NCBI RefSeq assembly: GCF_000972845.2
Contig: NC_040029.1
Span: 1,183,332 to 1,247,331 of the forward strand
Reading direction: 5' to 3'
Length of the DNA stretch: 64,000 nt
Source of the DNA: Larimichthys crocea
Lineage: Eukaryota > Chordata > Actinopteri > Sciaenidae
In this document: one piece after another, positions 12,583 to 26,898 of the stretch
Layout: each line of letters opens with the position of its first letter
Numbering within the stretch: position 1 is the first letter of the stretch
Notes under the pieces: model-generated
Seen by the model: only the letters and a program-made list of their open reading frames with translations
Told to the model about the DNA's origin: nothing
Databases searched by the model: none
Translations under genes and position numbers: made by a program

Positions 12583-14216
12583 TATATAGAATTCTGATTT
12601 AATCTAAGAAATATCAGTAGAATATGAGTCATCTGCCACGTTTTAGGCATACCACTGCAACAGTGATGGCACATGAGCCATATGCCAGTGAATGCCACCA
12701 CAGCCTGACATGACACTGAGACAATCAGGTACATCATTAGCAAGTGACAGTTGAGTATGAGTGACACAAAAGCAGCGGCGTCTTCTAAGTGGCCAGCACC
12801 AGAGAAGACAAACTGTCACCGAGGCCGATCTTTGTGCTGTCATTTACTGGATTGCTGTTAGCCTACACCTACACACACTCTTCTTCCTTCTACTGGCAGG
12901 CTGTCAACCAATTTTTTGTGTGTATTTCAGGGTGAAGCCGCCCCTGCTTAATTACTGCCATGCTAATTGAATCCCAGTGTGAGTGATGTATGGGGATAGG
13001 AGTCTCTGTGACAGAATGAAAATGAAATAGTATTAAGCAGCCAAGTAGATAATCCATTTAGGAATGTCTGGGAAACGAGAAGGATTAGTTAACGCAGCGC
13101 CATATGGCTCGCCTGTCACCAAACATCAAAGTTGTCGGAAATATGAAATGTTTTCATTCTCAGCATCTCTAATTTTTACTGGAATTGTGAAACCAAACAA
13201 ACCTGCTCCAGGCACATCGGTCAAACAGAAAGCCGCGTGTTATTTGCCTCCTCATTTTTAAGTGTGAGGCAGATCGGGAAAGAACTGTCACGGACGATTG
13301 ATTGGCATTTACAGGAGCCAATAGCCAGGTGTTACACCCCCCACCACTGTGCACTTGAGGTAGAGCTATGATTTAGAGTTTCCAGTGAACCAACACAGCT
13401 TTGAATAAAAAACAGCTGCGACCCTGATGAGAATAAGAGGTTACACGGGATAGCTAGAAGGAGGATGGATTTGAATAAATAATGTTTTGATTCAAGGATA
13501 GACGACGAGCTCTGTGATCAGTCTGAACCCAGTCTGACCGATGAACGCACATCAGTGTCAGATGTCCACTAACCTAGATTATTAATTCTCTCTAAAATAG
13601 TAAAATATGTTGAATAGGTCAATGTGCTCTATGGAAACATGTAGGGCAGCCTTGATATTGATAGTTTACCAAGTGAGGTGGACATAAACAGGAGAGTTGA
13701 CGCTCTGAACCACCCGCCTGTCAATCAGCCCATGTAAACCCATTTCAAATATTAAACAGTTCACTGATAAGAAAAGACAGCCAGACAGTTGACTATGTAA
13801 AAATGTCATCATGATGATGATCCACGAACTGTAGCTTCAAAGTTTCCTAGCGTGGAGTGAAGTTCTTGTTCTGTTCAGAGGTCAGCGGCTTTGGTGTGTC
13901 AGCACTTGGCGGCTCGTCATCATGGTTTCATCATTAAGCGCCTGACTTCACTGTGATCTCCTGCTACTGCTAGGCATCATAACAGACCATCCACCAATTA
14001 ATGGTAGCTTGGCTCATCTGTTGCCGGGGCAACGCACCCGCAAAGCAAGAGGGGAGCTCGTTTCCGCAGGTAATCTACGGACAGAAATCAACAACCGCTC
14101 ATTGATGCACATTGTCGGACAGAAGCCACACACACACACACACACACCCATTCCCTCACTGATGATATTATGCAAAACACATGCAGAGTGTCTTCCCTTC
14201 ATCCTCGAACAAACAC

Positions 14217-14395
14217 CCGCCTTTTACTCTTCCCCGTATCTGCTGCTCTCATCTTTCCACCACATCCTTCGCTTCCCTCCTCTATGTCCTTCACCCTCTC
14301 CTCTTTCCTCTCTCTCCATTCTCCATCTTTGGCCCCCATCCTCCATCTTTCCTCACTCATCCCATCACTCTCTCTCCCTCCGTTTCTTGCTCCAG
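14217..14395. repeat. Polypyrimidine-rich tract
   Basis: About 180 bases of mostly C and T on the plus strand with recurring CTCC, TTCC and TCTCTC words. It is low-complexity sequence in the intergenic region. The open frames across it are by-products of composition. Confidence 0.6.
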
Positions 14396-16652
14396 TGGGC
14401 TGCAGATGGTGCTTAATGGACGCATAACTGAGCGTAACATCCTTGTGAATAATTCCACAGGCACAAGGTGAGCCATAGGACAGCTCCATATGTGGACACA
14501 CAAGAAAGGTAAAAGCACACACACACACATGCTATATATAAATATATAATATCTAGATATAGGCTAACATCCGCATTTCAAACTTTTTTTAAACTTTTTT
14601 TTTTATATATTTGAACATGAATTAGTGGAAAAATATTGAAAAAAACGGAGATCTTCATCATCAGAAGTATATTGGTATGCAAGAGTTACTCATGGTCACA
14701 CTCATTGGGTCTCACTAACCAGGCTTGTTCACGGGCATCCACAGCTTTCTTTCATTAGGATGTTTTTTGAGCGTTTAACTTGAAGAATCTCTCCTGATAG
14801 TCCGTGACTGCTTCAGTGCAGCTCTGTAAACGTCGTTAACAGCTGTTTCATTAATATTTATTCCTAATTCTTCTGTCTTGTCTAGCGCTAGAGACATAGC
14901 TAAACTTGTTATCTTTTTGTCTGCTGAGGTCTTACTGCAGAACTTAATGCTCAGGAGTGTCTTCTGCTAACTCTTTGTGGAGTTTCATTCCCAGAAATCA
15001 ATCAGTGTGCAACAGATAGCCCCATAAGGAAATTTTAGGCCTGTCAATTATGCAAATAATCTAATCTCGCGAATCCTCACCTTCGGAAAATGTGCACGAG
15101 GCCCAATGTGTTGCTGGAAAGTAAATCCTCTCCCCAGTGGCAGATTGATTTCATCCAGGATCCTCTGACTTGTGCTTTTCAATCACCTTTCAATGGTACA
15201 GGTGTATCTATACTACAATTAAATTAAATCCTTTAATTTAACACACAAATGAGAAATCCATTCAACTAATTATGTGACTGCTAGCTGCCTCCCTGCAGGC
15301 AGCCACTGTAGAGGATGACAGACTGACCAGAAACAGCCATACAGAGCTGGTAGTCAGAGCTAACCAAACTATCCACAGAGCTAACAAGCCACTGTCAGAC
15401 TGTCTGTGCTGGAAACACAGAGAAGCCACTTCAGCTTTGGAGTGTCAGCACATAGATGTAACCTGGTTGTTTAGAATAGAATAGATTCAAGTCAGTATTT
15501 AGCAGATAAACCTTGAACAAACTCATTTTATGCCAATATTAACACCATTATTAATGTGTGTATCTTCTTAAAGGATGAGTAAATTCTGATTCAGATCTGT
15601 TTTTAGTGTTTTTCTGTTATTCAGTGGCAAAGTCACATTAAATCGTAATAGTTTACAAAACAATAAAACATTGAAACTTCAGAGCAGGGTGGATATTTTT
15701 ATAGAGATCTTAAAATATATTTAAATATTGAAAACATCCATTGAGACTTCTACTTGTCTTGTGGCTACAGGGATTTACAGTTGGCTACATTTGCATGCAC
15801 AGAGGTCGACACGCCGGGCAACTTTCTTAAAGCTCATGTGGTTAGATTTATTAAATAGAAGATACTTTTCACAAAGGTTGCTTAATATTTCAAGGTTGCC
15901 CTGGTTAGTGTAATATAACGTGGACCAGCAGTTTGAGGTGGATGAGATTCATGGCCAGACTCTCTCTCTGTACTTTGAACAGAGGATCACAAAGGAGAGG
16001 ATGAATAAAACAAAGTTGGTGGCATTTTACTTGAAGTGCACTCCTGAGACATAATAAGGACATCATAACCATTAATGTGTGAATCTTCAGGGACACTGGC
16101 TCTTTTCATGATGAGATGAACCCAGGAAACGCCATTATCCCTTATGGATTTTACTTCTACCAATCATAAAGGAGGACGAGGAGATGAGGAGAGGCAGATG
16201 AGCTACAGAGGGATATTTGCATGTGGAGTTTTGTGCTGACTAGACTGTATGTGTCAGTTACAGCACATGCCATGTAATGTGTTATCTGTGACGCTTTCAT
16301 TGGTTTTCCTGCTGAATTTCCCCGACTTGCCAAAAGGTAGAAAAGCACATCTTTGTACTGGCAGAAAAATAGCTCATTAGAAGCGCTGATGAGAAACACC
16401 AACACGACTAATGAGCCATTTAAGAGGAAAGAAGGACGGTGAAAGCCATCGCCACCATGTGGCTGTGTGCCTGTCCAAATAATGGTTCATTTTCAAAATA
16501 AAGGTATGTCTTTAATTGAAGGTGACTGTGTGGTAAATGAAAGGTGAAAAAAGCTGCCGCAGTAGTGACTCCAGTGTGAAAAAGTCAAAAGGAAACAAGA
16601 CAAAAATGACAATCCTTAGCTTTTTTTTGGAACTGAAGAGTGAGAACGTCCT

Positions 16653-18727
16653 TTATCTGCGGACTTTGAGAGGGGACGAGGTAGCCAAGGCTGGAAGCCC
16701 GACGTTCCGAGCCACAAAGTCCTGCTGAGCGCTGTCACTGGTGTCATGTGGAGTGTTCCCTTTGACCTCGTAGGTCCACTGCATGTCTGCTGCCTGTAAC
16801 AAGAGTAAATCTGGTAAAAGTTTGTATGTATACGAACAGATAAGTCTGTAGGTCACCACGGATGGAACTCATTCTGCATGTTTAACTTTGACCTGAACTG
16901 TGGCTCCTCACATCTGCAGCTGAGTGTACTGCATGATTTAAAACGGATTAAAGTAACAATAACACCGTCATATTTGAATGGTAACGTGACCATGACCAGT
17001 GATGTGGTGGAGAAAATAAAACCTATTGTCAGTCAAATTTGTTGCAACGCATCACCAAACACAGACAAAATCATTTGAATACCTGAATGCTTAGTCTCGC
17101 TCTGTGCTTGCAGTATGTTGTGGGTGTGAAGGACACAGTGATGAGAGCTCCAGTAGATCCAATGGGAGGTAACATTCCTGAAGCTGGAGTCACTGTGAAC
17201 TCACTGCTGCTGCCTGGAAGGAACGCCGCCGTGAACTGCTCCGGCATCCTGGAAACAACACAGATTCAAGAGCTGATTCTGTCTTTTAAAATGAAACACT
17301 GATTGGATGAAGAAATGGTGTTCTAAAAATAAATAATCCATTTAGCTCATTTCTTCAGTCACAGCTCCAAGAAGCAAAATGTCACTGTTCTAGGGGTACT
17401 ATTTTCTGACCCTGGAACTATTGAGGTGGAATCTGCAGGGCAGCTCACCGATTGGCCAGAGACAGCTCTATCTACACAGTGAACACACTCTAACCTTCTT
17501 GTATCAATATTAGGATGAGGGGTGAACATTTCTTGTTCCGTTATTGATGTTACAAGTAAAGTTATGAAGTTGAACTCCTGACTCGATAGAGAGAGAGTGT
17601 GTGTGTGTGTAAACAAGCTGAGAGTGGGAAAGAACGAGAGAGCAGAGCGAGTGAACCAGAGCTAGAAAGCTTCATTTGATGATTGTTTATTTGTGGTTTT
17701 GTACTAAAGGAGCAGAGTAACAACCATAAAGCTCTTACAGAGAGCTTCTCTGCTTTTCAGTCTCATTCTCCACCTCTACATGTCTTCTTTGCATCCATTC
17801 AAACACTGTGCCAGTAAATACCAAGAACAACAGGACGGCTGTGTTGTTATTTCTTTGTTTGTGAAAATTGCATTTCAAAGCTGCTGTTGTTTTTTTTTAT
17901 CTGTTACAGACCTAATTTATCTCCAGATGTCGCAGAAAGGAAAACATGTGCAGAAGGGACTTTTGGTTCCCAGTTCAAAAGGTTTTATTCATCCCTTTTC
18001 ATCAAGAAGGGCTATGTGGGAATGCAGCAGCAGCTCACATGGAGTGTGTACCATCGATCAAGTCCTTACTGCAGCGTCCTGGGTTTGAGACTGGGACGTT
18101 TGCTGCATGCCCTCCTGTCTCTCTACTGTACTGCCAATACGATATGCTACACTTCATGTTAGGAGGTCAGTCTATTGTAGTTTGCAATTAATGTAGTTTG
18201 ATTAATGCAAGAGACACTGAAATTAGACAAACTTGTGTCCGTAAACCATTTTAAAGTTTTAATACATGGTATGGTAAATATACAGTGTTTTTTATCTTGT
18301 TTTAACTTGTTTTAACTGGTTTTACTGGTTTTAACTTGATCTTGTTTTAACTGTTAACTGTCAACCGTTTGGGCTATTTATTGTATATTGTTTGTGTTTG
18401 TTGTGATCAGGGCATTGCTGTAAAAGAGCAATTTGCTCAGTCAAGGTTTCCCTGAATAAAGAACGGAAATAATAATGAGTAGGAAACCTAGATGGAGGAC
18501 GAGTGACTGAAACAAAGAAGGTGAGTGAGAGAACAACAACAACAAAAACACACACACACACACACCTGGTGGTGCTGGTCAGACGGAAGCCCAAAGCCGA
18601 AGTCTTTCCCAACTCCGTGGTCTCAGTGATGATGACGTCATCCACTTGAAGCTCTGTGGCAACGAGTGTGATGGGAAACTCCCAGATCTTGCCGGACACA
18701 CACTGCACAGCTAAGACCGCCTCACAC
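16653..18727 (-). other. cfap47: CFAP47 exons 64-66, C-terminus and stop
   Basis: Exons: 18566-18727, 17083-17248, 16653-16793. Exon 64 encodes AVLAVQCVSGKIWEFPITLV, exon 65 FTAAFLPGSSSEFTVTPASG and exon 66 AADMQWTYEVKG, a final ASH-like module ending in a short basic tail before TAA. The motif order matches the C-terminus of known CFAP47. A variant polyadenylation signal (ATTAAA on the coding strand, 16511-16516) lies about 140 nt past the stop; it is plausible but unproven. Confidence 0.85.
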
Positions 18728-21700
18728 CTGGACACACACACATTATTATATTATCATTATTACATGTGGCTACATGAATTTTTCAGTGCTAAGTTTACAC
18801 AGTCCGCACAACAGCAGGTAAAATGTATCAGTGTTTCCCATTAATTACTTAGACTGCAGCGGCCTGAACCGAAAGGATTTCTACACTTCGGGTGGTTTTA
18901 TTTTCACTTTCAGGCAGAGCTACCTCACCGCACCGCTGATGAGAGAGTAAAACTAATCACAGTAGTAAGCAGGGTCAGAGATGGTTCACAAAGATGTTCT
19001 ACAGTGTTGAGGGGGGCTGAGTTAGCGTTCAGCTGCAGGAGCGAGAGAAAGGGAGGTGAGGGGAGGCCTCAGTGCAGAGCCGTGCCAGGTGAGATGATTA
19101 ACACAGTTGATGCTTGATGTCTGATCACACTCTTTCCTTTTTAATGCAGTAGCATGCTGGACCTTGAGACACGGCCACACACACACACACAGACCAAGAA
19201 AGTACTGACGGATGTGTCAGAGTAATATAATAACGTGTGTCTGAGAAGTTCACGGAAACAATGGTTTAAGTGTGTCGAGTTGTGTGTTGTGCCGAGGAGC
19301 GAATAAATAAGTAATTATTTAGTTTAAAAATGATGAGCAGATTAAAAAATGTTTGAGAGTAAACACTAAAATAAGGTGGAGAATTAAGCAGAACCAAAAT
19401 GGTGAAATAAGAAATAACCTTTGGGAAACAGAAACATAACCCCCTCCTGTCATTCTGTGGGAAACAGTCATGTTTCTCATTGAAACTCTACAACTAAAAT
19501 AGAAAATACTTTCAAACTAAACCAAGCACAAAATTACTGTAAATTTGACTGTAGTTTGCTACTTTTTCCTACGTAAACAAGACGCAAAGGGCAGCAGACA
19601 AGATTAACTGGCTCTGCTGTGTATCTTGTAGCTACTTTGTACATGCGTGTATTGCATTTCTGGAATAACTTTACTTTAAGAAACTAAAGCCTGCTGAAGC
19701 ACCCTACAGCATTTCTGATTCATTTATCCAATCTCTATTTAACATACAATGTAGGGCAGCAATAAAAGGGTGCCATTATTCTTATTGTAATGAAATCTTT
19801 CTTTAAGCAAAAAATAAAAACAGCAGTTCAAGCACGGATACTATATACAGTCCAAGTATATGCAGGGTTACATTCAACGTGTGAGTGCCCCGGCTGATTC
19901 TGCTGATTACCTTCATCCAGAGAAGAGGAATTAGTCAGTGAAATGAGCTGCATTCGTTTAAACTGGAATGAAAACCTGTATACAGTTGGCGCACCGTGGC
20001 ACACGGACGAATACTTCAGATTTAAAAAGTGCTTTCCACCCGTCTGTTTTCTTCCAATCATTCTTCCACTCTTATTTATCCTGAAAAGTGTAATTTGAAC
20101 ATTCCTATTTATCTAAAAAAAAAAAAGATCTATGATTCACTAAACCGGTCTTTAATATTCCCGCTTTCAGCTCATGATACTTGGGTCTCCTCATCTCACT
20201 GCCCACGGCAGAGGAATAACATGTAGATAATGGAAGAGCCTATTAGCAGCACCACACCCCCCGTCATTTCCTCATGGAGAAGTCATTAGCTCTCGGAGGT
20301 ATTGATTCTACCAGAGCACGCCTCATTAATGGACTCCACAGATGAAGACAGGAACTGATAAATGAATGCACTCTTCACTCAGCGGGGTGTCATATGCAAT
20401 GTACAGCAAGGAGGACAGTGGAGGATAGGTTCATTTCAAGCTAAAAAGGTGGATGTATCAATGAGTTTTTGACACACAAGTGTGCACCATGGCAAACATT
20501 CGAGTGGGTGATGCAAAAAACAAACCTACATATGGTTTCACACTACTCTACTGATCTACAAGTGGTGGTAACGTGCCAAGAAATGCAGCAATGCACCAGC
20601 AGGGGTAGGGAAGACTAGCACTACAAGCTGGTTAACATGGATGTAAACAATGCTGGGTTGAAAATATTTTAAAAATCTTTTATGAGGAAGGAAAATGGAA
20701 AAAAAAAAGGAAAGGAAATACATCCGATACATTTGCTGGACCTCTAGGATACATGCAATGTGTTTTGTTGAGCAACTGTTTGTTTGTTTGTTTACAGGAA
20801 AACTCCACAGGGCACCTTTCACAGGTTTATTAATGATAGCTGCCTTCCACTTAGAGGAGGTCTTGCTGCTGTGTGTGCTGGTTCACTGACACTCATGGGA
20901 CTGAGCCACTGTTACACAGTTATTAAGTCGCATGTGTTTTTCCTGCTGAGGTAAGTCAAAATGTCTGCTGTGCAACCAGTCCACTGGGGCTGCAAATAGC
21001 AAGAGAGCGCCAAGCTGAAGCTGCAGGTGGCAGAATATTTTAAATTAGGAACACTGATCATGAGGCAGGTGAAGTTCTACCCAGCAGCAGTTTATTGGTG
21101 AAGGCTGCTTTGGTGGAAGAGGTTCGACCAATTGCACAGCTGATATGTATCATTAAAAATGGAACAAGCCGACTATTGTTCTAAACCCCATACCCTAACC
21201 CTAACCCTTACACAACAACACTGAATCCCAAACTTGTCCTTTCTTGTTTTGCAGCTGTTGGTTGCTTTGGATGCCTTCAAGGGACTTGGTGTCCTGCATA
21301 CTGACGTCAAGCCTGACAACAATATGTTTGTCAACCAGCAGGACCAGCCCTTCAGGGTAAAATGAATAGACTTCAGGGAAGGGTTGGGTTGGAGATCCAG
21401 CCAGCAGGATACAGGCACCATCATCTGTTAATCTAGCAGTGTTTGAGTCACTTTACTAAATGTCCACATTGTTTTCTCATCTTCTTGTCTTCCCTCTTCT
21501 CAAAGCTTCAGAAGTTGGAGACTGGTCTTCTGATGGAGCGCAACCCGGAGACTTTGCAGATTCAGCAGCTTCTGGATCTTCTGATGAAGGACATTCCCTC
21601 TCTGGGATTGGTAGGTTGTATGGGACGGGTGTAGTTAAAGGACTAGGGTGGACATAGCACACAAGTGTTTACAAGTATTGATCTTTGAGTATTTTGTCTG

Positions 21701-24700
21701 TTTTTGTTTGTTCCATTGTTCCATGTTTATGTTTCTTATCATACAGTGGAAGTGGTCCTTCCTCTATTTGTAGTCATTGATATGTTTGTGTGAAGACTGT
21801 AGAAACGCTCCTGAATTTAGCAACTTGTGACTTAAATTATTTTCCATCTATATTTTCCCTCTTGTGCATTGGTTAGAAATGTTTTCTGTTTGAAATTATG
21901 GATATTCATAATTATATCCATGCAGAAGGAACAAATAAAAACTGAAAACTTAACAAAGGAGTGCTGGTTGAAATATAATTGCGAGTTAAAACTCTGTCCA
22001 AACCACAGCGAGAAAAAATTACAGACTGATCTGACAGTTTAAAATTGCCTCATCAAAGTGTCACAATTCAAACACAAGAAGCTTCAGTTGCCAAACATAT
22101 TGGTGATTGAATAATGACTAGAATCAGGTTAACTGTGATGTCTCTATTAACAATTTAGGTATCACTTTTGTATGAAATAAAGGTTGTTAAATAAATAGTT
22201 TTTCTCACTGAAAGCTATTAAATATTAGTTTAAAAATACCGTGTGGTTTGATTAGAGAAGCAGGAGGAGAATCCCTGGTGTCTTCAATCTAAAAAAGTAT
22301 CAAATGTGTTTTTAGGTCACACCAAAGTTAATGCATTGTCTATGGAGATCTGACCTAACATGGCAAGCGCTGTTAAGGCGGAGGCATCTAATGAGCTTTA
22401 CCTCTGAGAGAGCACAGCAACCTTTAGCTTTAAACATTAAGACTCAGCACATGCAGACAGTCAGTAATAAATGAATGCAGAGGCCACACCCACCTGAGAG
22501 AGAGAGGGAGAGAGAGGAGATGGGAGGAAGAGAGAGGCAAGAGGAGAAGAGACTACTGTAGAGGGAGAAAGAAAAGAGATAAATGAATGCAGTGTTTACT
22601 CACAGCGCTCAACGCAAGTGTGTTATCTGTAGAGAGAGAGGGAGCAACAAACAGATTGTCTGTGTGCCTTCCTTCCTGTTGTGTGTCTGTGTGCTTGTTT
22701 TGTTTTTCTGACTTATTATTAGCATCCTTTTGGTTTTTTTTCCCACACACCCAGGAGGAGTGCATATTTGAGTGCGTGCAATTTTGTTTTTTCTCTTTGT
22801 TTTGTGTGTGTATAACTTTTGAACCATTTGCGTGCCTCTCTCAGAGTCTGCATTATACTCTCACACTCTCCGAGTGTGTATGTGTTTAGTTCTCTCTGGT
22901 AATGAGTGTTTGTGTATGTCTAGATCGCTCTGTGTTTCAGAATGTGCGAGCGTCTGTATGTTTGTTTGGTTTTTTACTGTAGTGTGTGTCTGCGGCTTCT
23001 CTGTGTGTGTATAATGCTTTTCCTTGAGTGTGCAATGTTTTGGTTTTTAACTGGTAGCACAGCCAGTGGAGTGGTTTTGTAAGGAGAACAGGATTTAACT
23101 CCAAAGCTGCTGAATCTCAACAACAAAAAGTCTCTCAGAGTGTATTTCATTCCCCTGCATACCTGTGTGTGTGTGCCATGCTTTTTTTGCGTGTGTGTAG
23201 TACTGTCACCTGCATGGCCTGAGGGGAGTATAGACTATATTAAGGGTGAGTGTTACGATGCCAGTCTCAGGGTCCCTCCTCGCACTCTCCACGGAGATAG
23301 AAAGGCAGTCCTTCACCTCTGTGTGCTCTGTTTCAGTGTCTGAACGAACCTCACACAGGAAGTCTTCCATCATCACCTGGGAAACTGTCCACAAGTAAGA
23401 AGTGAGAAGACGATGATTGAGCAGGTGCATGGAACACCAGAAAAGAAAGACAACTTACTGTGCTGCTGTACTTTTACTTTTAGAAATTAGAACGTCGGAA
23501 TTTTTTGTTTATTTTTGGCGCTTCCTTATTTTTATTCAAGCATGCTGAGGATTATTTTCTTAGTCAAATAAATACGTTAGGATCAGTATCAGATACTAAA
23601 GTGGTTGCATGAAGACCTGCAGTATGTAAGTATGTAATTCAGCTGAACAAAAGCCTTTTACCGCAGCTGTCCTGTAGAGACACAGAAGACAGCAAATGCA
23701 GCATCGACTCTGCTCATTGTTACTCAGCTGCAGCACAATGCAATTTGTCATGTTTACCTGAACACAAAATCCTACAGCAGGAGCAGTGTGTTACATGTGT
23801 TAGTCCTCAGGTCAGGATATGTTAAACATCTGACTTCTATTGGGCTAAAAGAAAATCACACCTTGTGATTATCAAAATAACTACAGCCCTGTGTCTTTTG
23901 TCCTCACTTGATTATGACTCAACTTATCACGACTTGTAAAAATGCTCTATTAATAACCACAAAGCCAACATACAACGTGATCATCAATCAATTACCTGCT
24001 GAGCTAATCAGACAGATCCTGACACATCTCATCTTTTTATCATTATAGTGACTAGATGACAGTCTCCTCACTAATCAAATATGCTGAGTTTCCTGTCTGG
24101 TGTAGTATAGATGGAAAATATGCCATCATTGTAACATAGTTTTAAAGAAAAGATCCTCAAAACTGTTTCCTGATATTGTCAGACCATGTGGTGTGTGAAC
24201 TCACACACTGGCACGCACCTTCCTGTCCTTTCCGGTATTGGTTCCCCGGCACACATCCAGTGAGCAGTATATCCACCTTCTTCTCCAGCTGGCAGCCCAC
24301 TTCACAATAGACCGCGCCAAGTGGTGAGTTCTCAACAGGCACTTCCATGGGAATCCCACGGAGAGGGTAAATCCAACAGATGGTTGACAATTCCTGCTCT
24401 GACCTGCAATATTTATGGAGAGCCTTTTGTAAACAGTACTTTTACGACACTTAGGATTAGCAATGAGTCTGCATTTGTGTTTGTATTTTATGTTTAGGTA
24501 TGAATAGTAGAGAACAGAAGAGTTTTTCACACTGACACACATTGTAAACTGAGCCAAAGCCACTGTACCAAACTGTAAAAGTAATGGATTAAGGTGCCTT
24601 TGCCAGCCTGGGTTTCCTTCAGGTGTTTTAAGGTGTAAAAGAGAGTGTGAATGTGTTTGTCTGTGTGATAGACGACCTGTCCTGGGTGTACCCTCCCTTC

Positions 24701-26697
24701 CTCTAGCCCAAAGCTCAATGGGACAGCTACTTGTGAACCAGGTTGGGAATGGGAAATGGATGGATGATACACAATATACTGCCCTCACTGTGTTCTCATG
24801 CCCTCATATAGCACCCCTAGGCAGTACAAATACCATGCATGGAACAGAACATCTTTAATGCGCTCTAACACTGCACTGAGCACTTTCAACACTTGCCCGT
24901 AATTCTTCATTTTGTTTACAGTGTCAGGCTATGCAGAAACCGAGCTGTATGTAGGCATAGCAGAAGCTAATGAGCTTTACTGAATGTCTAGAGACTCAGA
25001 TATTGCCTTTTATGTAGACAATAAGACACACACACACACGCACACACACACACCTCACGATGTCTGTGCTGCTGCGGGGCTTCATAGTAATGCAGAGCCA
25101 GGCATGTTGTAGCTCCATAGAGTTAGGTGCAAAAACCACGGGCACATTGAAACTGGCTCCTTTACTGATCTGTATACCTGCAGCAAAGACGGGGACAAAT
25201 ACACAGTCATCAATACGTTTTCTGCCCGGTCACCAGAGGAGAAATACAAAATGTTCACTATGGAAATCATGACTCATTAAAATGCACTGCAGCAGCTCTC
25301 GTGTGGATATCTGCAAAACCATTGAGGCTGATTCCAAGTAAGCCAGAAGAAACAAACTTCAGCTTGTAAGAAAATCTTTCCTGTGATGTAGACTCAGGTT
25401 CATTTATTTAGAAGCTAATGAAGACTAAGTTGTTGCCTAAGACACAACATTGAGAGGTCCAGAAAAATTATAGCTGCATGAATCGATCTTTTGGCCAGTT
25501 GGGAGCTGGAAACTTTACTTTATTGCGAACATGTTATCAAATTATTGCTTATTTTAAATGTAGCAGTCAGAGAACAACATTAGCATTCAGCTGGAGTCGT
25601 GTTTGTGTCCATTTGATGAATGAAAGTCCAATAATCTGTCTCCTTTAAGCTCTGTTTTGTCTCCACCAGCTCCTGTCTGTAGCTGCTAAATGCTGCACTG
25701 TGTTCACCAGCTAGTTTCTAACTGTGTCTGTGTGCTCTTTGGTACTGAGCAGGTAGAGTGCAGTGGGTTTTTTGTCATGTGGTAACACACCTTTAGTGTG
25801 GCTCAAAGGGATAAAGAAGACTTCCTTCTCTGTAGTGACTTGATGGCAGTTGGGGTCTCCACTCGGGTCCTCGTCTGAGACATGCCAAGTACACACAGTG
25901 TCACATATATGCAACAAGAACAAACTAGTGACAAAATGTCTATTGGAGAAAGTGCCTGCGACCTGTGAGTGTGATATCGAACGAGACTGGGAGCGCAGTG
26001 GGGTTTACGACAGGAATGGTGATGGAGGCATTGGAGCCAATCACGGATGAGATGCTCAGAGGCTCCTCGCACTCTGGATTGACGCCCCGTCCACTCAACA
26101 ACACACACCATTCCTGCAACTTGAGAAAGACAGAGACAGATTAACACATACACAAGTGGCCAGAGGGAGAGAAAGAAAGTGAAATAAAGGAGAGCATGAA
26201 GGGAATACAAAAAAAGAAGAAAGAAAATGTGTGGTCATGAGATAAAAACTTTGAGAGAGGATGGTAGAATCTATTCTCTAATGCGGTGATATGACAATTA
26301 TGTACCAAGACAATTGTTTTCATGTTGCTGACATCAATATATAAGTCACAATAAGTCATGAGTTTAAAGATTCCCCTGTTTTCTTTATTTCTAGTTTTCT
26401 TTTCGAGGAAATGTTATCAGTGTTTATATCACCCCGGAGAACAGCCTCCTGTGCCTTAAATAAAATGTACAATCTGGACCAATGAAAAGCTTTATGAGGT
26501 GATCCGATTGCTCTGAGCTTCATGTGGATGATTGGGAGTGATGAGGCAGTAAATAAAATGAGAACACCTGCTTAAACCAATTTAAGAGGAAAAGGAGGCG
26601 AGCTATTCCTGCACCCACTGTATGTGTGTCTATGTGTGCTCTTGTGTGTGTGTGAAGACAGGGAATAGTGATTTATGAAATCTATTTTCTCTCTGCA

Positions 26698-26739
<42 letters not shown>

Positions 26740-26853
26740 CACACCTCAGGGCACGTGAAAGTGATCTTTGCTGTGTGGTCCCCCTCTCCGATGGATGAAG
26801 GACTAAAACGGACACCGAGCTGGGTGGAAGAGCGGGGCTCCAAAATAAGCTGG

Positions 26854-26898
<45 letters not shown>

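Larger units (their letters stand above)
6529..16510. other. 10-kb intergenic region between the lectin gene and CFAP47
   Basis: I can support no protein-coding gene here. The region should contain the unplaced first exon and promoter of the lectin gene. It holds one TIR element (11825-12582), a (CA)n tract (14129-14147), a pyrimidine-rich stretch (about 14217-14395) and long AT-rich blocks around 8.1-9.4 kb and 10.3-10.7 kb that look like ordinary non-coding sequence. Listed open frames have no motifs or splice support. Confidence 0.45.
18728..23209. other. CFAP47 intron 63-64 (4.5 kb)
   Basis: The longest CFAP47 intron in the window. It contains a plus-strand HIPK-like kinase remnant (21113-21431), a plus-strand exon-like segment (21507-21611), a purine-rich block near 22497-22575 and GT-rich sequence near 22640-23010. 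I see no CFAP47 exon in it, and the exon 63 and 64 phases join without one. Confidence 0.6.

Noticed and set aside
14009..14528. Plus- and minus-strand frames over the pyrimidine-rich tract
   Set aside because: Low-complexity Ser/Pro/Leu or Arg/Glu translations caused by the CT-rich composition.
17780..18191. Plus-strand frames of 81-102 codons downstream of the exon 65 acceptor side
   Set aside because: Three overlapping frames with no motif; they lie in a CFAP47 intron and lack a consistent coding signal.
24201..24788. 195-codon minus-strand frame around CFAP47 exon 62
   Set aside because: It is a different frame over exon 62 plus repeat-derived sequence. The correct frame joins exons 61 and 63.
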